From NCBI GenBank assembly GCA_025966315.1, contig JAOPUZ010000021.1:62001-126000 (forward strand): a stretch of 64,000 nucleotides of DNA. Direction: 5' to 3'. The notes below the pieces were generated by a model. It saw only the letters and a program-made list of their open reading frames with translations, ran no database searches and was not told the DNA's origin. Made by a program: the position numbers and the translations under genes. The stretch comes from Frankiales bacterium. GTDB lineage: Bacteria; Actinomycetota; Actinomycetes; Mycobacteriales; Jatrophihabitantaceae. Of the stretch, positions 55,489-64,000 are shown piece by piece (positions within the stretch are counted from its first letter, which is position 1; each line of letters starts with the position of its first letter).

Positions 55489-56351
55489 CCGGCTCCCAAC
55501 GTCCCGCCCACCGACGTCAACGGGGCCCGAGCGGTTGTGCGGGGCTGCTGGAGCACCACGCCGATCAGGTTCAATCCGGTCTGCGCCGCGGCCGGCCGCA
55601 CCGAGACGGTCACGGATCCGCCGGCCGTCGTGGTCACCGAGGTCACGGTGCCGACCGCGATTCCGGCCACATACGTGCTCTGACCGACCGGGCCGGTGAC
55701 CAGCTGGTCGCCCTTTCGGACGTCGAGTTGGTTGTCCAGCGGCGTGGCCAGCATCCCGGTGACGCCGGTGCCCTTGGCCAGCAACAACTCACCGGAGCGG
55801 GTATCCCGTACCCCGACCGCGCTGTTCTTGTCCGCGACCAGCAGTACCACCGAGGTCGTCGGATAGACCCGTAACACCCGGCCGATCAGCGCGGCCCCGT
55901 CCGTGACGGTCTGCCCAGCCGTGATGTGTTCACGGCTGCCGACGTCGACGGTGACCGTCCACTGGAAGCCGGCGCCCGGACCAGTCGCCACCACCCGGGT
56001 GGGCATCGTCTGCCAGCCGGCCGAATCGGCCTGCAGCTGCAGGCCCTTAAGCTGCTGGGCCGTGCTGGCGTCGGCGGCCTGATCGGTGAGCTGGGCCCGC
56101 AGCCGGGCGTTGTCCTGCTGCAGCCGCGCCAGCTCGGTGCGATCGCGTCCGACATCCGGAATGCCCTGAACGAATCGGCGGGCCGGCCCGACGATGGCGT
56201 CGGTACCTCGATAGAGCGACCCCAGTGCGCCGGTGGTGCCGCCGCGGGCGCCCGAAAAGGCACCGCCGGTGAAGTCGAGCGTGATGAACAGCAGCGCCAG
56301 CACGGACAGCGCCGCCGCGGCAATCTGCTGGCGACGGGTGAGGCTACGCAT
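55485..56351 (-). CDS. mreC: MreC rod-shape-determining protein
   Basis: The 288-residue protein has a single N-terminal membrane helix (about 10-28). A coiled coil (RTELARLQQDNARLRAQLTDQA) and an extracytoplasmic beta-barrel domain with repeated VGRVLRVYPTTSVVLLVAD-like strands follow. It is the scaffold that activates PBP2 in the elongasome. It lies 17 bp after mreB and overlaps mreD. A short Arg/Ala-rich tail ends the protein. Confidence 0.95.
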   Translation of the reverse strand: MRSLTRRQQIAAAALSVLALLFITLDFTGGAFSGARGGTTGALGSLYRGTDAIVGPARRFVQGIPDVGRDRTELARLQQDNARLRAQLTDQAADASTAQQLKGLQLQADSAGWQTMPTRVVATGPGAGFQWTVTVDVGSREHITAGQTVTDGAALIGRVLRVYPTTSVVLLVADKNSAVGVRDTRSGELLLAKGTGVTGMLATPLDNQLDVRKGDQLVTGPVGQSTYVAGIAVGTVTSVTTTAGGSVTVSVRPAAAQTGLNLIGVVLQQPRTTARAPLTSVGGTLGAG

Positions 56352-56368
56352 GTGGTCGAGGTGGCCGG

Positions 56369-57418
56369 CTAGCGCCGGTGCCCGTCGACGACGACCTTGT
56401 GCAGCGAGTCGAATTGCTCGACCACGGTGGCCGTGCCCAGCACGACGGAGTCGAGTGGACGATCAGCGACCAGCACCGGGATGCCGAGATCATGATGCAA
56501 CCGGGCATCGAGGCCGCGCAGCAGCGCGCCGCCGCCGGTGAGCACAATCCCGCGTGACACCAGGTCCCCGGACAGCTCCGGTGGGCAGCGGTCGAGGGTG
56601 GCCCGAGCGGCGGCCACGATCCGATTGATCGGCTGGGTCATGGCGCGCCGCAATTCGTCCGCGGAAACGACGACGTTGCGCGGCAAACCGGAGGCAAGGT
56701 CCCGGCCACGGATCTCTGCGCGAACCGGACCGGAAATCGGGAACGCGGACCCGATGGAAATTTTCAGTTCCTCGGCCGTTCGCTCACCGATCAGCATCGA
56801 GAACTCGGCGCGAATGTGATCGACGATGGCCCGATCGAGAGCGTCGCCGGCCACCCGCAGGCTCGTGCTGGCGACAATGCCGGCCAGCGCGATGATCGCC
56901 ACTTCGGTGGTGCCGCCGCCGATGTCGATGATCATCGAGCCGGACGCCTGACTGACCGGCAACCCGGCCCCGATCGCCGCGGCCATCGGTTCGGAGATGA
57001 TGTGCACCCGCCGGGCGCCGGCTGCGTACGCCGACTCGCTGACCGCCCGCTGCTCGACGGAGGTGATGCCGCTGGGGACGCAAATGACCACCCGCGGCCC
57101 GGCGAAGGTACGCCGACCGGTGACCTTGCGGACGAAGTAGCGCAGCATCTCGGCGGTGATGTCGTAGTCGGCGATTACCCCGTCTTGTAAAGGGCGAACC
57201 GCCTTGATGTGACCCGGGGTACGGCCGATCATCTGCTTGGCCTCGGTGCCGACCGCCACCACCGCACGGGTGGTCGTATCGATGGCGACGACGGACGGTT
57301 CGTTCAGCATGATGCCGCGGCCGCGCGCGTACACCAGGGTGTTGGCCGTGCCGAGGTCGACCGCCAGGTCACCGCCGAGAAAGTCGCCACCCAGCAGCGA
57401 CATCGGGGTGAAGGCCAT
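56369..57418 (-). CDS. mreB: MreB actin-like cytoskeletal protein
   Basis: From ATG 57418 the protein has 349 residues; an in-frame start at 57445 adds nine and ATG 57403 would remove five. It shows the actin-fold motifs LAVDLGTANTLVY (phosphate 1), DIGGGTTEVAII (phosphate 2) and VLTGGGALLRGLD (adenosine). MreB filaments direct lateral wall synthesis in rod-shaped cells. Its presence with mreCD, PBP2 and rodA suggests the organism grows by dispersed lateral elongation rather than only polar growth, or uses MreB at a special stage such as sporulation. Confidence 0.96.
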   Translation of the reverse strand: MAFTPMSLLGGDFLGGDLAVDLGTANTLVYARGRGIMLNEPSVVAIDTTTRAVVAVGTEAKQMIGRTPGHIKAVRPLQDGVIADYDITAEMLRYFVRKVTGRRTFAGPRVVICVPSGITSVEQRAVSESAYAAGARRVHIISEPMAAAIGAGLPVSQASGSMIIDIGGGTTEVAIIALAGIVASTSLRVAGDALDRAIVDHIRAEFSMLIGERTAEELKISIGSAFPISGPVRAEIRGRDLASGLPRNVVVSADELRRAMTQPINRIVAAARATLDRCPPELSGDLVSRGIVLTGGGALLRGLDARLHHDLGIPVLVADRPLDSVVLGTATVVEQFDSLHKVVVDGHRR

Positions 57419-57612
57419 GGCGTACTCGCAACCTCGTCTGCGCACCGGCTGGGACGCGTGTTACTGGTGTGAACGGACGAGTCGATGGTATGGCGCGGAC
57501 ACAACGTTTCTTCGGCGCGACGCGCCGCGAGAATGCCCCTATGTTTTCTGTGTATCCGGCGTAAGCGGACCGATCAGGGCGCGATCTTCCGAGTTCGGAG
57601 AGCAGGCGACGA

Positions 57613-58095
57613 TCAGTCGTCGGCGCCGGCGAACCAGAGACCGATCTCGCGGTCGGCCGATTCGACCGAGTCCGAACCATGGACCAGATTCTGCTGGACG
57701 GCCAAGCCCCAATCCCGACCGAAATCGCCGCGGATGGTGCCGGGCAACGCCTTGGTCGGATCGGTCGCCCCAGCCAGCGCCCGGAAACCTTCGATGACGC
57801 GATGACCCTCGGCGACCACGGCGACCACCGGCCCGGACAGCATGAAGTCCACCAATGGCTGGTAAAACGGCTTACCGACGTGCTCGGCGTAATGCTCGGC
57901 CAGTAGGTCTGCGGTGGCGCTGCGGTGGCGCAGGGCCACCACGCGGTAGCCCTTTCGCTCGATGCGGGCGAGGATTTCGCCGATCAGGTTGCGCGCGACA
58001 CCGTCAGGCTTCACCAGGATCAACGTGCGTTCTACGACCTCACTGGCAGTGGAGTCGGTGGAATTGGCAGTATTTGCAGGCTGGGATGCGGTCAC
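57613..58095 (-). CDS. ndk: Nucleoside diphosphate kinase
   Basis: The 160-residue protein has the phosphohistidine H139 in QQNLVHGSDS and the family blocks LILVKPDGVARNLIGEI and DWGLAVQQN. It balances nucleoside triphosphate pools using ATP. About 21 residues precede the conserved core, rich in Thr, Ser and Ala; the true start may be the in-frame GTG just before VERTLILVKPDG. The gene lies between mreB and DUF4233, as in many actinobacteria. Confidence 0.96.
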   Translation of the reverse strand: MTASQPANTANSTDSTASEVVERTLILVKPDGVARNLIGEILARIERKGYRVVALRHRSATADLLAEHYAEHVGKPFYQPLVDFMLSGPVVAVVAEGHRVIEGFRALAGATDPTKALPGTIRGDFGRDWGLAVQQNLVHGSDSVESADREIGLWFAGADD

Positions 58096-58132
58096 GTCGC
58101 TCAGCGTATCGGGCGGGTTCGACCCGCCCGTC

Positions 58133-58546
58133 TCACGACACCAACATCCGCCAATCGGTCGGCGTACCCACCAATTGCGTACGCAGTCGCAATAGATAAA
58201 TCCACAGGCCCAGGAAGATCACTACGACCACCGCGATGATCGGCACCAGCGCGATGGTGAACGCGAGCACGACCTGCAGTACCGAGCCGAGCCCGATCCC
58301 CCAGCGCCGTTTCAGCAGGAATCCAGTGACCACCAGCAGCACCGCCAGCCCCACCAGCACCCAGGTCTTGGTCGCCGACAAACCTTCGCTGGTCTGGGCG
58401 ATGGTGCGCGGAATGAGCAGCACCACGAAAGCCTCCAGGCACAGGATCGCGGCGAGCGCACCGCGAGTGGCTCGGTTGGCCCGCACTCGGCGCTCGGCCA
58501 GCTCTTCCTCCGACGGCGGCTCGTCTTCGCGTTCGGGTTCGCTCAC
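58133..58546 (-). CDS. DUF4233 small membrane protein
   Basis: The 137-residue protein has an acidic N-terminus and four hydrophobic helices (starting GALAAILCLEAFVVLL, then TWVLVGLAVLLVVTG and VVLAFTIALVPIIAVVVVIF). The DUF4233 family is found between folC and ndk in actinobacteria, exactly as here. It lies 10 bp after folC, so it is part of the valS-folC operon. No function is known. Confidence 0.92.
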   Translation of the reverse strand: MSEPEREDEPPSEEELAERRVRANRATRGALAAILCLEAFVVLLIPRTIAQTSEGLSATKTWVLVGLAVLLVVTGFLLKRRWGIGLGSVLQVVLAFTIALVPIIAVVVVIFLGLWIYLLRLRTQLVGTPTDWRMLVS

Positions 58547-58556
58547 TGGTGCATCC

Positions 58557-59921
58557 TCAGCTGCTCCCGCGAGCCAGCAGGGTGCGGGCCTCGCCGGCCG
58601 TGACGACCGAGCCGGTGATCAGTACGCCGGCACCGGCCAGCACGCCGTCTGGGGTGTCCTCGGCCAACCGGATCGCCGTCTCGATCGCGTCGTCCAGCCG
58701 CGGCTCGACGCTGACCCGTTCCGGGCCGAAGATGCCCACCGCGATCGCGGCCAGCTCATCGGCCACGAACGCCCGCGAGGACGAGTTCTGGGTCACGACG
58801 AGGTGGACGAGCACCGGCTCCAGGATCTCCAGGGCCTGGCGCGCGTCCTTGTCGGCCAGCATCGACACCACGCCCACGAGCTGGCGGAAGTCGAAGCCCT
58901 CGTTCAGCGCCTCGATCGTTGCGCGCATGCCGGCCGGATTGTGACTGGCGTCGATCAGCACGGTCGGCGCGGATCGAACCGCTTCGAGCCGACCCGGGGC
59001 CGAGACGGCGGCGAACGAGCTGCGCACGATATCGAGATCGATCGGACCGGTGGCAGCACCGGACCCGAAGAAGGCCTCGACGGCAGCCAGCGCACAGGCC
59101 GCGTTCTGCGCTTGGTACGCACCGTGCAACGGCAAGAAGATCTCGTCGTAGACGCCACCGAGTCCTTGCAAGGTGACGACCTGCCCACCCACCGCCAGCC
59201 GTCGCTCCTGCACGCCGAATTCCATGCCCTCGCGCGCCACTGGGACCTGCAGCTCAACGGCCCGCTTGATCAGCTCGGCCGCAGCCTCGGTGGGTTGCGC
59301 GGCCAACACCGCCGACGAACCGGCGTGAATGATGCCGGCTTTTTCGATGGCGATCTTGGCCACGGTGTCGCCGAGGTACTGCACGTGGTCCAGGGCGATC
59401 GGCGTGACGACGGCGACCGGTGCCTGCAGCACGTTCGTAGCGTCCCAGGAGCCACCCATCCCGACTTCCACCACGGCCACGTCGACCGGTGCGTCGGCGA
59501 AGATCACGAACGCCAGGGCGGTGATGGTCTCGAAAAAGGTCAGCGGGATATCCGAACGCTGATCGACGAGGTCCAGATAGGGCAGCAATTCGTCGTAGGC
59601 GTCAGTGAAGGTGCGGTCCGGCACCGGCTCCCCGTCCAGCACGATGCGCTCGGTCATCGACACCAGATGCGGGCTGGTGTACCGGCCGGTCCGCAAGCCG
59701 AACCCGCGCAACAACTCATCGATCATCCGGGCCGTCGACGTCTTGCCGTTGGTGCCGGTGATGTGGATCGAGCGGTAGGAATGCTGGGGCTGGCCGAGCA
59801 GGTCGAGCACCGCCTCGATCCGTTCCCGTGACGGGCTGATCTTGGCCTCACCCCAGCGGCTCAACAGGGCCTGCTCGACCTCGACCCGCCGGGCGAGCTC
59901 CAGCTTGCCGGCGCTGGTCAC
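58557..59921 (-). CDS. folC: Bifunctional folylpolyglutamate / dihydrofolate synthase
   Basis: The 454-residue Mur-ligase-type protein has the ATP loop [10 protein letters not shown] (56-65), followed by [50 protein letters not shown] and later ligase blocks. It adds glutamates to folate and may also convert dihydropteroate to dihydrofolate. Its start overlaps the valS stop by 4 nt (ATGA). The length is usual for the family. Confidence 0.96.
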   Translation of the reverse strand: MTSAGKLELARRVEVEQALLSRWGEAKISPSRERIEAVLDLLGQPQHSYRSIHITGTNGKTSTARMIDELLRGFGLRTGRYTSPHLVSMTERIVLDGEPVPDRTFTDAYDELLPYLDLVDQRSDIPLTFFETITALAFVIFADAPVDVAVVEVGMGGSWDATNVLQAPVAVVTPIALDHVQYLGDTVAKIAIEKAGIIHAGSSAVLAAQPTEAAAELIKRAVELQVPVAREGMEFGVQERRLAVGGQVVTLQGLGGVYDEIFLPLHGAYQAQNAACALAAVEAFFGSGAATGPIDLDIVRSSFAAVSAPGRLEAVRSAPTVLIDASHNPAGMRATIEALNEGFDFRQLVGVVSMLADKDARQALEILEPVLVHLVVTQNSSSRAFVADELAAIAVGIFGPERVSVEPRLDDAIETAIRLAEDTPDGVLAGAGVLITGSVVTAGEARTLLARGSS

Positions 59922-62623
59922 GGGGCCGTACCTGCGTCCGGCGTGGGCGGAAGTTCGGCCAGCGCGCGCTCGATACGCTGGATGTCGGCCACGGCAGCTT
60001 CGTTGCGGGCACGGATGCCAGCGACGATGTGTTCCGGCGCCTTGCCGAGAAATGCCTCGCTACCCAGCTTGCCCGCGGTCTGGTCCCGCTCCTTCGAAGC
60101 GCCGGTCAGGTCACGTTCCAGCCGGGCCCGTTCCGCGGCCACGTCGACGGCGGTAGACAGATCCAGCTCGATACGCACCCCTGCCGCAGTGGTCAGGGAC
60201 GCCGTCGGAGTGAACCCGGCCGCAGGTTCGTCCAGGCGCAGCAGGGTACGGATCTCTGAGGCGTAGCCGGTCAGCCCGACGAACCGGGCCGGGATGCGTT
60301 GCGACGGCTTCACCCCTTGATCGCTGCGGAACCGGCGCACCTGCAGGACGACATCCTGCATCAGTTCGACGGCCTGCTCGGCGCCCGGGTCGAGCCGGTC
60401 TGGATCGGCCGTGGGCCACGGGGCGATGACGAGGGATTCCGCTGCGGTCAGCGCGGTCCAGAGCTTCTCGGTCACGAACGGCATCATCGGGTGCAGCAGC
60501 TTGAGCAGGCCGTCGAAGACCTCACCCAGCACCCGTCGCGTCACCGCGGCGCGTTCCGGCGAGCCATTGAGCGATACCTTGGCCAGTTCCAGGTACCAGT
60601 CGCAGACCTCGTCCCAGGCGAAGTGGTACAGCGCATCGGCGATCTTGGCGAATTCGTAGTCCGCGTAGTAACCGTCGACCTCGGCGATGACGCGGTTCAA
60701 CCGCGACACGATCCACGCGTCCGGTCCGGTCAAATCGGCGGCGAGGTCACCGTCCGTCGTCGCCCCGTTGAGTAGCCCGAAGCGGACGGCGTTCCACAGC
60801 TTGTTGCAGAAGTTGCGCGAGCCCTGAACGGCCTCCTCGCCGATGGGCACGTCGGCACCGGGGTTGGCTCCGCGGGCGAAGGTGAACCGCATCGCGTCCG
60901 TCCCGAACCGGTCCATCCAGTCGATCGGATCGATGCCGTTGCCCCGGGTCTTGGACATCTTGCGGCCGAACTGGTCACGCACCATGCCGTGCAGCGCGAT
61001 GGTGTGGAAGGGCACGTCCCGCTCGGCGCTGTCGTCCTTCATCGCGTACAAGCCGAACATCATCATGCGTACGACCCAGAAGAACAGGATGTCGTAGCCG
61101 GTGACCAGGACCGTGGTCGGATAGAACTTGGCCAGATCCGGGGTCTCGTCCGGCCAGCCCAACGTGGAGAAGGGCCACAATCCGGAGGAGAACCAGGTGT
61201 CGAGCACGTCCGGGTCCTGCCGCCAGCCGTCGTCCTCGGACGGTTGCGGATCGTCGGGGCCGACACACACCATCTCGCCGGTGGGCGAATACCAGACCGG
61301 GATGCGGTGCCCCCACCACAGCTGCCGGCTGATGCACCAGTCGTGCAGGTTGTCGGTCCAGGCAAAGTAGCGGCTGGCCATCTCGGGCGGACTGATCCGC
61401 ACCCGGCCGTCGCGCACGGCGTCACCGGCCGCCTCCGCCAACGGCGCCACGTTGACGAACCACTGCAGCGAGAGCCGTGGCTCGATCGGTTCCTTGGACC
61501 GCTCCGAATGCCCGACCGAATGCAGGTACGGGCGGGTTTCGGCCACGATGCGGCCCTGCTCGCGCAGCTTCTCACGGACGGCCACCCGGGCTTCGAAACG
61601 GTCCAGCCCGTCGAACTCGGTGCCCGTATCACTGATCCGGCCCTGCTCGTCCATGATCGTCAGCATCGGAAGGTTCGCGCGCTGCCCGATCGCGAAGTCG
61701 TTCGGATCGTGGGCGGGCGTGACCTTGACCGCGCCGGTACCGAATTCCGGGTCGACGTGTTCGTCGGCGATAACCGGGATCATCCGTCCGGTCAACGGCA
61801 GTTCGAGGTCGGTGCCGATCAGGTGGGCGTAGCGCTGGTCGGTGGGGTGCACCGCAACGGCCGTATCACCGAGCATCGTTTCAACCCGGGTGGTGGCCAC
61901 CACGATGTGCGGCTCGGCGTCCTCGAGCGAGCCGTAACGCATCGAGACCAGTTCACCTTCGACTTCTTCGTGCACGACCTCGGCGTCGGACAGCACCGAC
62001 CGCAGCACCGGCGACCAGTTCACCAGCCGCTCGGCGCGATAGATGAGGCCATCGTCGTAGAGGCGTTTGAACATGGTTTGCACCGCTCGCGACAACCCGG
62101 CGTCCATCGTGAAGCGTTCGCGGGACCAGTCCACGCCGTCGCCGAGCCGGCGCATCTGGCTGAGGATGGCGCCGCCGTGCTCGTCCTTCCACTGCCACGC
62201 CCGCTCGACGAACGCTTCCCGGCCGAGCTCGCGGCGGTTCGTGCCCTCGGCGGCCAGGGCCCGTTCGACCAGGGCGTGCACCGCGATGCTGGCGTGGTCC
62301 GTCCCGGGTAGCCACAGGGTCTCGAAGCCCTGCATGCGCGCGCGGCGAGTCAGTGAATCGATCAGGGTGTGCTCGAAGGCATGGCCGATGTGCAAGCTAC
62401 CGGTGACGTTCGGCGGCGGGATGACCACGGTGAACGGCGGCTTGTCGGATTTCGCGTCGGCCACGAAGTAGCCCCGTTGGACCCAGCGCTCGTAGAGCCC
62501 ACTTTCGACCTCGGCCGGGGCGTACTGGCTGGGGAGTTCGGCCTGCCCACGAAGAACGGTCTGGCTGGGCAGCCCGGACTGGGAATTCTCGCCAGGATCA
62601 CTGGCGGGCTGCGAGGTAGTCAC
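59918..62623 (-). CDS. valS: Valyl-tRNA synthetase
   Basis: The 901-residue class I synthetase has the HIGH motif at 78-81 ([14 protein letters not shown]) and KMSKTRGN in the catalytic site. A large editing domain lies between them, with an anticodon-binding domain and a C-terminal coiled coil ([19 protein letters not shown]). It charges tRNA-Val and removes mischarged threonine. It is the first gene of the valS-folC-DUF4233 unit. The 39-bp gap upstream is too short for a T-box leader. Confidence 0.97.
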   Translation of the reverse strand: MTTSQPASDPGENSQSGLPSQTVLRGQAELPSQYAPAEVESGLYERWVQRGYFVADAKSDKPPFTVVIPPPNVTGSLHIGHAFEHTLIDSLTRRARMQGFETLWLPGTDHASIAVHALVERALAAEGTNRRELGREAFVERAWQWKDEHGGAILSQMRRLGDGVDWSRERFTMDAGLSRAVQTMFKRLYDDGLIYRAERLVNWSPVLRSVLSDAEVVHEEVEGELVSMRYGSLEDAEPHIVVATTRVETMLGDTAVAVHPTDQRYAHLIGTDLELPLTGRMIPVIADEHVDPEFGTGAVKVTPAHDPNDFAIGQRANLPMLTIMDEQGRISDTGTEFDGLDRFEARVAVREKLREQGRIVAETRPYLHSVGHSERSKEPIEPRLSLQWFVNVAPLAEAAGDAVRDGRVRISPPEMASRYFAWTDNLHDWCISRQLWWGHRIPVWYSPTGEMVCVGPDDPQPSEDDGWRQDPDVLDTWFSSGLWPFSTLGWPDETPDLAKFYPTTVLVTGYDILFFWVVRMMMFGLYAMKDDSAERDVPFHTIALHGMVRDQFGRKMSKTRGNGIDPIDWMDRFGTDAMRFTFARGANPGADVPIGEEAVQGSRNFCNKLWNAVRFGLLNGATTDGDLAADLTGPDAWIVSRLNRVIAEVDGYYADYEFAKIADALYHFAWDEVCDWYLELAKVSLNGSPERAAVTRRVLGEVFDGLLKLLHPMMPFVTEKLWTALTAAESLVIAPWPTADPDRLDPGAEQAVELMQDVVLQVRRFRSDQGVKPSQRIPARFVGLTGYASEIRTLLRLDEPAAGFTPTASLTTAAGVRIELDLSTAVDVAAERARLERDLTGASKERDQTAGKLGSEAFLGKAPEHIVAGIRARNEAAVADIQRIERALAELPPTPDAGTAP

Positions 62624-62662
62624 CCATCAATCCTACGGATGCGGTTACCGCACGCGGGTTGG

Positions 62663-63661
62663 CTACCAGCGTGCGAAGACCAGCCCCGCGAGTTCAGCGA
62701 ACAACTCGTCCGGATCGCGCCGCACACCGCGGGCGGCGAACCAGGTGCACACGTTGACGCAGTCGCGTTGGAGGTACTGCATCCCGTTCGGATTGGCGAC
62801 CACATCGACGATCTGTGGCAGGTCGATCATCACCACCCGCCGTTGGTGAACCAACAGGTTGTAGGCCGACAGGTCGCCGTGGGCCAGCCCCAGGCCGGCC
62901 AGCGCAATCATCATTTCCAGCACCTGCGCGAAGAGGTCGGCGAGGTCGGCGGGGGCGACCTCCTCGACCGGCTCGGAACCAGGCGGACCCAAGGCCGGCG
63001 AGCCGGCACGAATCTCGGCGAGCCGGGGCGCTGCTTGCCGGCCGTCGCCGATGAACTCGAGCAGGATCTCGGTCTCGTCGACCTGGACCGGATACGGCAC
63101 GGGCAGACCGCGTTGCCACAACTGGGATAGGGCGCTGAACTCGGCAGCGGCCCATTGACCGGCGCGGAGTTGGACGCCGTACCGGGTGCGCCGTTCGATG
63201 GCGCGCTGATCCCGGCTGCGTCGGGCGGTGCGCCCGTCGGTATACGCCGCGTCCCGGTGGAAGTCGCGGTGCTCGGCGGCTCGGTACCGCTTCGCCGCCA
63301 GCAGCACGCCCGGGCCGTCCGGGATTGCCCGCTCGAGCAGGAACACATCGGCTTCCTTGCCGGTTATGAGGACGCCCAGCTCGGTGTCGATGGCGGCATC
63401 GGAGGTGATGACCCAATCCGGGCGGGGCCCGGGACCGTGGGATCCCTTGACCACCGACGACCAGGTCGACCAGCGTCGGTCCGGGCCGGGGTCGGCTAGT
63501 TCCTGGAAGTGAAGTTGGCCGTCGAAGCGACGGGCATAGGCGCCATGGACTTCATCAGCCTCATCGACATGGTGATCGCTGTGGTGGCTGTGGTGGCTGT
63601 GGTCGCCGTGGTCATTGTGGTCGCCGTGGTCATTGTGGTCGTTGAGATGAAGGTCGCGCAC
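62663..63661 (-). CDS. RIO-type atypical protein kinase with His-rich N-terminus
   Basis: From GTG 63661, with AGGAG eight bases upstream, the protein has 332 residues. Residues 7-31 contain 11 histidines in NDH, GDH and SHH units. The kinase domain follows with a loop GKEADVFLL (101-109), the ATP lysine in AAKRY (K124), the catalytic HGDLSAYN (261-268, D263) and metal-binding MIDLP (D280). This is the RIO signature, lacking the activation loop of ordinary protein kinases. RIO proteins elsewhere act in ribosome maturation; the bacterial role is not settled. A start at 63733 lacks a ribosome site. Confidence 0.9.
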   Translation of the reverse strand: MRDLHLNDHNDHGDHNDHGDHSHHSHHSDHHVDEADEVHGAYARRFDGQLHFQELADPGPDRRWSTWSSVVKGSHGPGPRPDWVITSDAAIDTELGVLITGKEADVFLLERAIPDGPGVLLAAKRYRAAEHRDFHRDAAYTDGRTARRSRDQRAIERRTRYGVQLRAGQWAAAEFSALSQLWQRGLPVPYPVQVDETEILLEFIGDGRQAAPRLAEIRAGSPALGPPGSEPVEEVAPADLADLFAQVLEMMIALAGLGLAHGDLSAYNLLVHQRRVVMIDLPQIVDVVANPNGMQYLQRDCVNVCTWFAARGVRRDPDELFAELAGLVFARW

Positions 63662-63699
63662 TGCAGCGGCTCCTGAGGAAAGCCGGGCCGGCGCGCGAG

Positions 63700-63762
63700 T
63701 CAGCGACGCGGCAGCCCGAGGGGTGAGAGGCATGGATGGACGGTGCGAACCCGCATGGTCAT
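63700..63762 (-). CDS. Possible 20-residue leader peptide upstream of the RIO kinase gene
   Basis: An ATG at 63762 follows a good ribosome site (GGGAGG) and opens MTMRVRTVHPCLSPLGLPRR, ending in TGA 38 bp before the kinase start. The frame differs from the kinase. A short translated leader could regulate the kinase gene. Coding by codon bias cannot be judged at this length. Confidence 0.3.
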   Translation of the reverse strand: MTMRVRTVHPCLSPLGLPRR

Positions 63763-63847
63763 GCCTCCCTTCTTCCGCAGTGCGCCGACAGAGTACGGCT
63801 CAGGAGGTAACTGTTCCCGGTAGCCCGAGGTTCGGCAACTCAATTAA

Positions 63848-63957
63848 GGGACGCAGCGCAATAATGGACGCAGCGCAATAATGGACGCAGCGCAATCAAT
63901 GAGCGGAGCGCAACCAATGGACGCCAGCGTCAACTAGTGGACGCAGCACCGAAACGG
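63848..63957. repeat. Degenerate tandem repeat, unit about 17 bp
   Basis: The unit GGACGCAGCGCAATAAT occurs twice exactly (63849-63865 and 63866-63882) and once with two mismatches (63883-63899). Three more diverged copies follow to about 63957. Lengths vary from 17 to 20 bp, there are no unique spacers, and no open frame spans it. The stretch from 63763 to the window end otherwise shows no gene that I can support. Confidence 0.8.
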
Positions 63958-64000
63958 TCACGTCCATAGTGATACGAGCTGGCGCGGGGTGAGGTTACCG

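Noticed and set aside
60989-62311. 440-codon plus-strand frame opposite valS
   Set aside because: Antisense to a complete class I synthetase with no domain of its own.
62624-62662. T-box leader upstream of valS
   Set aside because: The gap is only 39 bp and lacks a T-box motif.
63848-63957. CRISPR array at the right edge
   Set aside because: Units are too short and variable, with no spacers and no cas genes.

Overview
The window is a chromosomal segment of a high-GC actinomycete (Actinomycetota). The evidence is GC-rich coding sequence on both strands, frequent GTG starts, and long runs of gene order characteristic of the phylum. One such run is adnAB, an alkyltransferase-like gene, moeZ, DUF3152, TetR, DUF3107, a ferritin-like gene, a DEAD-box helicase and an Rv3212-like gene. 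The other is RIO kinase, valS, folC, DUF4233, ndk, mreBCD, PBP2, rodA, a radical SAM pair, rne, rplU, rpmA, obgE, proB, proA and nadD. I cannot name the genus from the sequence alone. No rRNA, tRNA, CRISPR, insertion sequence or prophage was recognised.

Layout. Positions 1-19.0 kb hold repair, RNA and housekeeping genes in several short transcription units: the AdnAB helicase-nuclease, moeZ, a predicted surface metzincin, a TetR/hydrolase divergent pair, a DEAD-box helicase with a structured leader, a RecB-like Fe-S nuclease overlapping a membrane protein gene, a PHP phosphatase, a Nudix hydrolase and CorA.

Positions 19.1-32.2 kb are the most accessory-looking part. A single WXG100 gene is divergent from a 1420-residue EssC/EccC-like ATPase (N-terminal ubiquitin-like part, FHA domain, two membrane segments, three FtsK-type modules). 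Then come DUF6912, a patatin lipase, a wax-ester/DGAT acyltransferase, a CpaE-like ATPase overlapping a SAF-domain membrane protein, an excisionase-type HTH gene, an unrecognised protein, a LysM membrane protein and an Rv3235-family protein that ends against secA. Two of its divergent control regions carry exact DnaA-box matches, and a third carries a 12-bp direct repeat phased at 21 bp. This is the best place in the window to look for an undescribed export or envelope system.

Positions 32.2-63.7 kb are almost entirely minus-strand core genes. They cover protein export (secA), NAD synthesis (nadD), a glutamate synthase small subunit without its large partner, proline synthesis (proA, proB), ribosome assembly (obgE, L27, L21), RNase E/G, a radical SAM pair, a DUF1800/DUF1501 pair with a Tat signal, the complete rod-shape elongasome (rodA, PBP2, mreD, mreC, mreB), ndk, DUF4233, folC, valS and a RIO-type kinase. 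The window ends in a non-coding stretch with a short tandem repeat. Many neighbouring genes are joined by 4-nt ATGA or GTGA overlaps, indicating tight translational coupling.
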